Assembly: GCA_963585895.1 (NCBI GenBank)
Contig: CAUZXS010004382.1
Location: forward strand, 1-64,000
Length of the DNA stretch: 64,000 nt
From: Sepioteuthis lessoniana
Taxonomy: Eukaryota > Mollusca > Cephalopoda > Myopsida > Loliginidae
Reading direction: 5' to 3'
The notes below the pieces were generated by a model. The model saw nothing but the letters and a program-made list of their open reading frames with translations, was not told the DNA's origin and made no database searches. Both the position numbers and the translations under genes were made by a program. Shown piece by piece: positions 55,313-64,000 of this stretch. Position 1 is the stretch's first letter; each line of letters starts with the position of its first letter.

Positions 55313-55411
55313 ATACTGATACATTTCCGTTATGTATTTACACGAATCAGTATTGATTATGATTTAGAATAATTACATGACACCATGGTGTTACAGTTGG
55401 ATAAACAAAAA

Positions 55412-55446
<35 letters not shown>

Positions 55447-55689
55447 CTTATTGACGTTGTGGGTTCCTTCTTAATCGCTGTAGTGAGAGAAGTTAAAAAG
55501 CCTTCTTTTCGTTTTTTGTTCATTCCAGCACTCCCCGTTTCCTTAAAAAAGGTCTTTTTCTGTAAAAAAAAAAATTGCTTTGTATACGGTATACGCTCAT
55601 TTCTAGACAGATTTATTTGACACTTAGCTACTACCAGTCCGGATTAGAGTGAACCTGAGATTAATCACTATTAAAGAGTCGTAGTCTGG

Positions 55690-56020
55690 TCCATTGGCCT
55701 ATTGGTTAGAGTGTCCGCCTAATGGCCTGGGAGATAAGGGTTCAAACCAAAGTCGAGTCATACCAAAGAAATATATTACAGAAAACATTTCTTACTTTGC
55801 TGTAATTAATATGATTAATTATCAAATGTGTCCGGTTGTGTTTGCCAATAGCCCGGGAGACTTGGGTTCAATCTCAGGTCGTGTCATACCAAAATTCAAA
55901 AAATGGTATTCGATGTCTCCTAGCTTAACACTCAGCATTATAAGGTACGGGTCAAGGGTAAAGGGGTAAATCCAGGGAATGGAGTAGCGCCCTTCCCTCC
56001 ACCACGGTATAGTAGTGCTT
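55690..56020 (+). repeat. Two SINE-B copies in tandem
   Basis: 55690-55775 is a SINE-B head only (GGCCTATTGGTTAGAGTG, GGGTTCAAACCAAAG). 55840-56020 is a second copy lacking its first bases (GGGTTCAATCTCAGGTCG, TTAACACTCAGCATTATAAG, GTAGCGCCCTTCCC). A Q fragment lies just upstream at 55610-55685. Confidence 0.8.
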
Positions 56021-57474
56021 GAATGCCATATACAAGACACTCCCCCCTTTTTTTAGTTGTCTTAATCTACTGCAGAAGTTTCAGTCCACGTATTTTAAAT
56101 CCCGCTTCAGGGATAAAATTATATTTGAACGGATGCATATCTATATCTTTGGTTATAGTGTATTAATACTGAAGAGTTTGGTCATAAACAATACTAAATA
56201 ATATCCATTTTGGTTGCACACTCTTCCAACTAATAAAATCCTTGTTAAAAAATCAACTTTTTATAAAGTCGTTGCAGAAATATTTATTCATAGGTTGTAT
56301 TATTGATGAAAGGCGTGTACGAAAATTGTGCCAATCAAATTATTCAAATTGTGAAGTTCTCCCTTGAAAATCAGCATTCTGAATTTCACAAGTGCTCTAA
56401 CTAAACACAGATGCCATTGAGATATACATTGTAACTTTAGACATGACAGGCCCCTAAAGTGCATCGAATGGAACAGTTTGAACTTATCAAAGTAATTCAA
56501 AAAGACTCCTCCCAGACTATAGACTGAACCTGTGATCTCATGTTGACAAGTAGAGGAAACTTCACAGTGAGTTAGTTTCTTAATTGAATAATCGTAAAAC
56601 GCAGTGACATTTTCGCTAAATCTTCTGCCACAATTTTCACGTTTGTGAGCCTTTCATAGTTGTCTCCTCAAACTTTCTAAAAAAAATGTAAAGATCATAA
56701 TAAAGAAAAAGAAAAAAGAAAAAAAGAATGAATAATATCAGAGAAAATCATTCTAGCCCATTGCTGCACCCTAATAGGTAACCCTGTAAGATTAATTTAG
56801 ATTTTTAACAAATCAAAGCTCTTATATTCCAAGTTACTTTGAACATTTTTTCCATGTTGCCTCGTTTCCATGAGATTCGTTTCGCAAATGAATAGCGCCA
56901 TCTTGTTCATTTTTTGTGGTTCTTTTATATTACCTATTCCACGTTTTCTTTGTGAATTTTTGTTCGTTTTTCCTCTCCCTATCTACCTAGCAAACAAAAC
57001 AAAACAAAAGACAAATTTGAAGTAGGAACGGAAATTCGTGCCAAGAATGAGAAAGTTAATAGGTGTATTTTCTCTGTAAACGTGCCCTGAAATAAAAAAG
57101 CAAGAAATCTCGAAAATTATTTCCTCCACTGGAGAATCTGATGCCTCAGTGAATATAAATAAAGTAGACGATCAATGAGAACACCTAGAAAAATGCCCAA
57201 CCCTTCTGCATATCTGTACATAAAAATAAATAGAAAAAAATCCCCAAAAAACAAAATATCCGACAATTTTAAATCTGGTATGCAAATACAGGCTTCTTGA
57301 TTTAAAAGCTGATCTGAAAGTTTATAAACGAGTTAAAGCAAATAATTCTTTTTTAAAATCAGTCTTTCATTTTTTTCTCTCTGTTCTCCTTTTCGAAATT
57401 TCTCTTGTCCAGTGTCCAAGACTCCGGCCACTTTATGCCAAAATATCGCAGGAAACTGATATCTTATTATATTA
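56021..57474. other. Non-coding interval
   Basis: AT-rich single-copy DNA with poly-A patches (56690-56730, 57230-57260). No gene, RNA gene or repeat recognised. Confidence 0.5.
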
Positions 57475-57490
57475 TAAAATTATGATTAGT

Positions 57491-57619
57491 TGTAATTTAC
57501 TAAGCTTTTTGCTTAGAAATAGCACAAGGCCGTATGAATGGGGCACCCAATGAGAATCGAACTCACTCGTGCAGGTTTGCTAGTCTACCTTGCTAACCAT
57601 TACACCACTCAAGGTGCCC
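57491..57619 (-). repeat. Short SINE, module-free relative of the array SINE
   Basis: Minus strand: head GGGCACCTTGAGTGGTGTAA and TGGTTAGCAAGG (box A), T-arm GTGAG-TTCGATT-CTCAT (box B), then GGGTGCCCCATTCAT, and a terminal hairpin CTAAGC-AAAAA-GCTTAG followed by TAAATTACA. The 16-bp duplication TAAAATTATGATTAGT (57475-57490 and 57620-57635) is perfect, so the insertion is recent. Same head, linker and tail as at 4666-6927. Confidence 0.9.
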
Positions 57620-57635
57620 TAAAATTATGATTAGT

Positions 57636-57984
57636 GTACTCATCCGGGACTCCCACAATGTGGGATTTAACACAAGGTCTTTTTTATAGTGGGGATTCAG
57701 GGGAGGCACAATGCAGGTCATAGGATGACTCGGTGAAATCTGAATTATGCTAGCGTTTGCCAAGTCTTCCGGCACGAACCCAGAGGACCTTGCTGGGGAT
57801 GTATTCGCCCAACCTGAAGGTGTAGTGCAGTATGAATCAAAGTTGTTTTTTTTTGGCGGCCTCCCGGCACGTTCCAGGTAGCCCGGTGCTAGAACGGAAC
57901 AGTAAATTAATGTGGTGTGCGGAAGCTTATTTTATCAGTGTTAAGCGAAAAAATCTAGCTGAATATCGTCTAAGTGTGGAAATG
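57636..57984. other. Slightly GC-richer interval
   Basis: Contains TTAACACAAGGTC, reminiscent of SINE tails, and a stretch TCTTCCGGCACGAACCCAG, but no clear repeat or gene. Confidence 0.4.
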
Positions 57985-58235
57985 GCCTATCGAGTAGAGT
58001 GTTCACCAATGGTCCGGGAGACTGGGGTTCAATCCCAGGTCGAGTCATACCAAAGACTCAAAAATACTGCTTGATGCCGCCTTGCTTAACACTCAGCATT
58101 GTAAGGTAAGCATCAAAGGTTAAGTGAAGTAATCCAGGGAAGGAGTAGCGCCCTCCTCTATACCTTGGTGTGGTACCTATTGAAAAGAGAGCCTTCTTGT
58201 CACCCTCGACAAAGGTCGCCAAATTTACTTACTTA
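57985..58235 (+). repeat. SINE-B copy, complete
   Basis: GGCCTATCGAGTAGAGTG head, GGGTTCAATCCCAGGTCGAG box B, GTAGCGCCCTCCTC, and the full 3' end GGTCGCCAAATTTACTTAC before (AT)n. Confidence 0.9.
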
Positions 58236-58257
58236 CATATATATATATATATATATA

Positions 58258-58507
58258 CCACCTCCTCGACACGAGCAGAATACTGACACAAGGTCAATTT
58301 TAAAGAGGAATTAAACAGGTTTGTTTTCAAAGTTTTCTTTCTTCTCGATTGTTTGGCATAGTAAAATTACAAAGCCCAGTTTTTCTAACTGTTTACTCAT
58401 AGAGAGATAGATTCCTTTGCAAAGATTATCAGCGGTACGTGAAATGCTAACAGCCTAATCCAGGTTTTCTACTCGTACCACTGTGTCGATTTTCTACGAC
58501 GATAACC

Positions 58508-58512
<5 letters not shown>
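58258..58512 (-). repeat. SINE-A copy, diverged
   Basis: TGACACAAGGTCAATTTTAA, CAGGTTTGTTTTCAAAG and CTACGACGATAACCATTA in the SINE-A order; the head is cut by (AT)n (58515-58568). Confidence 0.75.
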
Positions 58513-58566
<54 letters not shown>

Positions 58567-58573
<7 letters not shown>

Positions 58574-59136
58574 GTAAAGAAGACACATTTTGTCTGTACA
58601 ATTTGATTAAGATCCTTTCGAGTTTCCTGATAAGTGTTTTGGTTTCAGGTTGGAATAGTGGATGAATTTATCCAAATTGTCCCGAGTGCTTTCGGACCCT
58701 TCATAGGTCATCATCAGGGGTTGCTTGCATGTGTAAAGAGTGTTTTTTTTAAATGAGTTTTGAAGGTTTTGGGGTTTTTTATAACATAACAAAACTATGC
58801 AATGGCAGAGTTGGATAAAACTGAGTTGCTGATGAATTTAAAAAACAGAACGCTATCAACGGAAACAGAATACTATCAAGAAATACGGAATAATAAAAAG
58901 AAAAAAATTTAAGATACTAAAGGTATTGCAAAACATTGTCGCTATTTTCAAAATTAATTCTCTTGATTTTATTTTTTTTTTGTTTTTATATGTATAGCTT
59001 CTATTAAGGGTCCGAAAGTGCTCGGGACAATTTTGGTTAAGTCATCCACCAATTTCGACCTAAAACCTAGACACATATCAGGAAACTCGAAAGAATCTTA
59101 ACTTAATTATACTGAGAAAATGTGTCTTTACTATTT
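58567..59136. mobile_element. ~570-bp element with ~135-bp terminal inverted repeats
   Basis: The left arm (58567-58705: AATAGTAAAGAAGACACATTT, CTTTCGAGTTTCCTGATA, GTCCCGAGTGCTTTCGGACC) is matched by the reverse complement of the right arm (59003-59136). The unique middle has no long frame. This fits a long-TIR MITE or foldback element. Flanking duplication uncertain, perhaps TA. Confidence 0.8.
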
Positions 59137-59171
59137 AATCAAACATGCTTAAATGAATGACTGCTGCCCAA

Positions 59172-59174
<3 letters not shown>

Positions 59175-59232
<58 letters not shown>
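59175..59232. repeat. (AC)n(AT)n microsatellite
   Basis: About 16 AC units then about 13 AT units. Confidence 0.95.
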
Positions 59233-59236
<4 letters not shown>

Positions 59237-59824
59237 TATCACTGCCGGTCGAAAACCAAACTGATCTGATCTGATCAGATTCGAAAAACACAACTACTCG
59301 CTTCGACCGTCGAATCTCAACTTTCGTCTTTATCAAAATCCTAAAATTCGCAAGCCATCTCTTCCGGGCGTGACATAACCAACCTACTCCATTCACTCTA
59401 CTCCATTTCCTGTCCGGGGGTTTATTGTAGCAGATGATGATTGTTATATCCTTTCAGAGCACGCGTGCTAGTACCCGTCTGACTGCGACATCTGAACGAG
59501 TGACAGTGAGTAGTTCAAAGCCTTACCAAACTAAATGGTAAAAAAATTATTAATATGATTAATCATTACCTTAATTATATAACTTTAGTAACTTTTTTAT
59601 TATTTCATGGTCATTGACAATCGCTTTTTTTTTGTATTTTAAATGCACTTCTTGTTTAGAGGCAAAACCTGTTAAAACATCGTTTCAATAGACTTTCCAA
59701 CGTCGCTGCTTCATTTTCCGATTCATTTTACCTATCAAAAACATTTTGTTTGTTAGATTATAAAATGAACGATTCTTAGTGGTAGATTAGGGGAGAGGTC
59801 AATTAAAAGGTCAACGTCGACAAG
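59233..59824. other. Non-coding interval
   Basis: No gene or repeat recognised. Confidence 0.5.
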
Positions 59825-60115
59825 GTTTAGGTATCATCAACATCAACACGTGACAACAGGATAGATTCTCTTGAATCTCTCTCACCGTTCGTTTTTATTG
59901 GCGCTTGGTTTTGGAAAGACGTCTAGACCGCATCCAATCTCTGTATAGATCTGATGATTGTAAGTTTTTGCTGGTTGGTGAACATTGATCAGTCCCTGTG
60001 TTGGATTCCAAAAGAAGGATGTTTTTTTTATAAGTTCGTTTTTACTTCTTCAAGAGTGCACAGGAGGTGGAGTTCATATTACTAAGATGTTTTGCAAGGT
60101 CGAGTGAGTGTGTAA
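59825..60115 (-). mobile_element. RTE-type LINE 3' end, strongly diverged
   Basis: GTATCATCAACATCAACACG start, CTCTCTCACCGTTCG, GACGTCTAGACCGCATCC, and ATAAGTTCGTTTTTACTTCTTC line up with the RTE 3' order seen at 25346. Confidence 0.6.
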
Positions 60116-60132
60116 AATGTAACGAAAAAGTA

Positions 60133-60945
60133 TTTTTCATGTAAAAATATTTTTCATATAGAAATTTTCATAAAATGTTTCTTAAAAATGGTTTTCATAT
60201 AAAAATGTTTCATAAAATGTTTCATAAAAAAGTTTATCGTATAAAAAGTTTCATAAAATGTTTCATAAGGATGTTTTTCACATAAAAATGATTCATAAAT
60301 TGTTTCTTAAACATATTTTTCATATAAAAACATTTCATAAATGGATTCATAAAAATATTTTTCATATAAAATGTTTCATAAAATGTTTCATAAGAATGTT
60401 TTTCATATAAAAATGTTTCATAAATTGTTTCATAAATATGTTTTTCATATAAAAATGATTCATAAAATTTTTCATAAAAATGTTTTTCATATAAAATGTT
60501 TCATAAAATTTTTCATAAGAATGTTTTTCATATAAAAATCCTTCATAAAATTTTTCATAAAATGTTTTTTCATATAAAAATGTTTCATAAAGATGTTTTT
60601 CATATAAAAATGTTTCATAGATTTTTCATAAAAATGTTTTTCATATAAAAATGTTTCATAAAATGTTTCATAAAAACGTTTTGATATAAAAATGTTTCAT
60701 AAAATGTTTCATAAAAATGTTTTTCATATAAAAATTTTTCATATAAAAATGTTTCATAAAAATGTTTTTCATATAAAAATTTTTCATATAAAAATGTTTC
60801 ATAAAAATGGTTTTCATATAAAAATGTTTAATAAAATATTTCATAAAAATGTTTTTCATAGAAAAGATTTTTTCATATAAAAACATTTCATAAAAATATT
60901 TTTCATATAAAAATGTTTCATAAAAATGTTTTCATATAAGAATGT
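60133..60945. repeat. AT-rich tandem array (TTCATAWAAAATG type)
   Basis: About 800 bp of imperfect tandem units of roughly 13-14 bp (TTTCATAAAATG, TTTTTCATATAAAAATG) arranged in higher-order blocks of ~40-60 bp. Both strands have short open frames of MKNIFMKHFYMKNF-like repeats, an effect of the unit and not a protein. Confidence 0.9.
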
Positions 60946-60974
60946 TTGCTATTCTTACCTTTTATACCATCCAA

Positions 60975-61240
60975 TAGCAGTAAGTAAGTAAAGTTGGCGA
61001 CCATAGTCGAGGGTGACCCAAAGGCTCCCTTTTCGATAGCTTACTACAACAATGTGTAGGGGAGGGCGCTACTCCTTTCCCTGGATTGCTCCACTTTACC
61101 CTTGATCCGTACCTTATAATGCTGAGTGTTAAGCAAGGAGGCATCAAGTACCATTTTTTGAGTCTTTGGTATGATTCGACCTGGGAACGAACCCAGGTCT
61201 CCCGAACGATTGGCCAACACTCAAACCGCTAGGCCCTGGC
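60975..61240 (-). repeat. SINE-B copy, complete
   Basis: Begins TAAGTAAGTAAAGTTGGCG and ends with the minus-strand head GGTTTGAGTGTTGGCCAATC. Box B is GGGTTCGTTCCCAGG on the minus strand. Confidence 0.9.
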
Positions 61241-62819
61241 GTTAATTTTTGTTTAAATTTTTATGGCCCTTAAAATAGAATAGGTTTATATATAAGACGT
61301 TATAAGACTTTTAAATTTGAAATGTCTATTTACAGAATATATATGGAAAGAAACGTAAGAGTTTTTCCTTGTTTAAAAGTAATTGTTAGATTTGTTACAA
61401 GCTCCATTCATTGGGCTTCTCTCGATGAAATATATATATCATTAGTCGTATTTTAAATTTTATTTAAGAATGCGTATCTGCAATCTTTCCATCAATGAAA
61501 AAGAGAGACTCTCATTGGAAAAATTACGTCTATTGACTACATTCTTAACAAATGCATCAAGAAAACCGATTTCCTGCATTTCATTATGGAGACGATTCAA
61601 CAAAGAGGTTTGGTGAGAATTATACATTTCTGACATATATTTAAACTACTTTAAAAAAGTATATGGCCTCTCTAAAGACTCTGATATCTCTATAATTATT
61701 CTCTACACCCCACCCAAAATTAAACAAAAGCAATGGTTCACTCATTCGAAGGTAACTGTGATTTGCTTGACATTGTCACTGAAGTCTTACCCTGAGATAC
61801 AAAGGCATCATTTCAATTTATAATCTAACAAGATTGCATATTAAGACCATCGAAAGATCTAATGAAAGGAAAATATTTCACAATAAAAAAGAGAAGAAAA
61901 CAATAACCCGTTAAAATATCACTGATGCAAACAACGCCGATGATCTTACGCTTCTTGCAAATACACCAACTCAAAAACGAATCTCTGCTATATAACCTGG
62001 GGCATCCAGCAACATGCATTGGTCTCTACGTGAACTGAGACAAAATAGATTACACGCATTTTAAACAAGATGGTTCCAGTACTGTTACATACCAAATGGA
62101 TGGTTGTAACATTACACGGCACAAATAGACGCTTGCAACGCTATAGTGTTCAAATGGAAGTTCGTGCTGGAGCGGTCACAATAGACATTTGTACAACTAC
62201 TAAGTGTCAGTCGGATGTCATGATAAACAATGAAGAACACGCCAAAACCCTGTCTTGATTTGCTTAATACAAAAGTTGTTTACTGCTATATTTTTAGTAA
62301 TCGTCGGGGAGAAGAAACAGCCTATAAAATCTGGGTCGACCGCGTTAAGTAGCCAAACAGAAACAAAATGTCGCTGGTTTCGTGTCAAAAGCTGCGCGTC
62401 TGGTGTGAGACCCTCTTTAGAGCTTACCCCAAAATGAGGGCTGCAACATTCGACAATCTTCTCATTGCCGTAATTCATCTTCAACTGTTTTATTTTGACT
62501 CGGCACGACCGGCCGCCAACTAATTCCTTTTCAATTTTCTATTCCACTCCCACTCTTAGCGGATTTCTCGTTTTAGTCTCCTTCAGCCAATCGGAACTTG
62601 TTGTCGATTTCCTGTTAATACGTTTCTATTTTTAACCCGGGCGTCCCTAATCATTTTACACTGCTATCTTCTCATTTATTGGCAAGCTTCTGATATTAGA
62701 TGTACATATTCTTATTTATTAAGTTGAGGAATTAATGTTGTGAATGTCATGATAATTCAATTCACATCTGAAATTAGTTGACCCGTTCGTATAATTCGGT
62801 AGCAATATCTCATTGATTT
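61241..62819. other. Non-coding interval holding repeat J copy 2
   Basis: 61840-62020 (minus strand) is the second copy of repeat J. 62400-62660 is richer in GC with a CAGCCAATCGG (CCAAT-like) word, but no gene follows. Several 60-90-codon frames have no motif. Confidence 0.45.
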
Positions 62820-62820
62820 T

Positions 62821-63358
62821 GTTTGTTTGCTTGTTTGTTTGTTTGTTTGGGTTTTATGGCATACCAACCTTTGCTGTTTATTTCATGCCAAATCCATTTT
62901 TATACAAATAAACGGTTCTATTTCAAACAAATCAGTTTAGCGTTAGTACAGAGTTTGATTATCAAAAAACATTTCTATTTCAAGCTATTTAGTTTAGTCA
63001 AACAGTTCTGATTTAGTTTATTATAAGTATAGATTTTATCAAAACAGTTCTATTTCAAGCAATCCAGTTTGTTATAAGTAAGCAGTTTAAATGTCTAAGG
63101 AGTTCTATTTCAAGCAATTCAGTTTAGCATAAGTATGCAGTTTTGATTTATTTGACCCATAAATAGGACCCTATCAGGTGCTACCACTCCGGGTCAGAGA
63201 AGACCTAGGAGCAATGGCAATGAAGGGATATTCAACAGATGCAGTCGGTGTATTCTACAGCCCCAGCCAACTTGGTCACAGGACACTCATTGGTTGGGGA
63301 TCTTACCCCTCTGCAGAGAAGCGGTCGGTGTATTCTACAGTCCCAGCCAAATGGGCAA
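62821..63358 (-). repeat. Q element with (GTTT)n tail
   Basis: GTTT units, GGTTTTATGGCATACCAACC, a body with CAATTCAGTTTAGCATAAG, CTATCAGGTGCTACCACTCC, and a doubled 5' end: GGTGTATTCTACAG occurs at about 63247 and 63329. A ~80-bp duplication of the element's start is the simplest reading. Confidence 0.85.
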
Positions 63359-63417
63359 CTCATCTAATGACAATAATATTAACGTACATATAGGTAAAAC
63401 ATTACACTGTTATAGTC

Positions 63418-63905
63418 AGGTTATTAACCGTTTGGAAATCTTATCTCTTTGATGAAATAAAACAGGAATTCTTTCAAACTATGGCCGTGTCAATACAACT
63501 ATAAGGTTGCTTCTCTTCGACTTTAACGAAACGCTTAGATAAAAAGCTAGAGGAGAACGACATAAATATACTACATGCAGTTTTGAACAAATTCTAGAAG
63601 CAGCAAACTACAAATCTGGAAAGCAGTACCTTACAAACCAGTTGCTATACGGCCTTCTACTTCCGATCACACAGAAGGTCAAAGTAAGTCAAGTGGGACA
63701 TGTTTGGGCGCTGCTGGAGTTGTAAGAACGAACTCATAAGTAATATTATTCTTGGGCAACTAACACATGAATACACCAGTGTGGGCTGACCGGCTAAAAA
63801 AAGGAAAAAAAATATTCATCGGTTCAGCAGGGAAACTTGAGGCCAAAAGTGAACTCAGTAAGAACGATAGCTGAGATGGACGGATAGCAGAAGAGATTCA
63901 AGAAA
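63418..63905 (+). mobile_element. RTE-type LINE fragment, decayed
   Basis: Order of AACCGTTTGGAAATC, TGATGAAATAAAACAGG, GCCGTGTCAATACAACTAT, CATGCAGTTTTGAACAAATTC, GCTGCTGGAGTTGTAAGAACG and ATAGCTGAGATGGACGG follows the plus-strand RTE copy at 42262. Many indels. Confidence 0.65.
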
Positions 63906-64000
63906 ACCTTTGCTGTGACGGTAGCTTGATAATATTTATGAAGAACAGGAGAACTTAAAATATCACATTGATATCAAAATAGAATGCCAGTATTGACTGA

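Noticed and set aside
60133-60945. CRISPR-like or coding repeat array
   Set aside because: No spacers of constant length, units are AT-rich and degenerate, and the genome is animal. The MKHFYMKN-type frames follow from the unit.

Overview
The window looks like intergenic or intronic DNA from a coleoid cephalopod, most likely an octopus. The basis is AT-rich sequence packed with (AT)n and (AC)n microsatellites, several tRNA-derived SINE families, RTE-type LINE 3' ends with (TGA)n tails, and mariner relics whose protein I recognise from octopus gene models. That recognition is from memory, so the species call is inference. I see no convincing host protein-coding exon, no rRNA gene and no intact tRNA gene; long open frames are microsatellite translations or transposon debris. 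Working family names used here: SINE-A (tail GACCTTGTGTCATATCCTG), SINE-B (end GGTCGCCAACTTTACTTAC), SINE-C (GGTTGAGCTCTCTAGCG), SINE-D (tail TTAAATAACCTACAAAGG with a tRNA head), and Q (a retroposon starting TTGCCCAGTCGGCTGGGG and ending in (AAAC)n).

Layout. 0-4.6 kb: a dispersed repeat, microsatellites and an internally deleted mariner (3170-4077) with three telomere-type repeats at the deletion point. 4.67-6.93 kb: the most striking object, a GC-rich insertion on the minus strand with a tRNA-like head, five tandem modules of 408-440 bp and a short tail, bounded by a 13/16 target-site duplication. A 129-bp relative with head and tail but no modules lies at 57491-57619, with a perfect 16-bp duplication. 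7-13 kb: SINE-A, RTE and Q copies, partly nested. 14.2-15.3 kb: a 5'-truncated Tx1-like LINE with reverse-transcriptase motifs A, B and C. 16-25 kb: microsatellites, SINE-A, -B and -C and repeat E. 26.2-28.45 kb: a ~27-bp minisatellite split by two head-to-head Q elements. 30-35 kb: Q copies, including a dimer with one pair of duplications, and an LTR-like segment. 35.5-37.2 kb: a pair of direct repeats. 38-50 kb: Q, SINE and RTE mosaics and a 350-bp inverted repeat. 50-55 kb: a second deleted mariner and an RTE copy split by a terminal-inverted-repeat element. 58.5-59.1 kb: an element with ~135-bp inverted ends. 60.1-60.9 kb: a (TTTCATAAAAATG)-type tandem array. 61-64 kb: SINE-B, Q and RTE relics.

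No genes act together here. What links the elements is retrotransposition: several families carry tRNA-like Pol III promoters, clear target-site duplications and microsatellite tails. Multimeric units (the five-module SINE and the Q dimer) each sit inside one pair of duplications. In the module array, stems change on both sides between module types while the UUCG loops are kept, which suggests selection on RNA structure at some point in the family's history.
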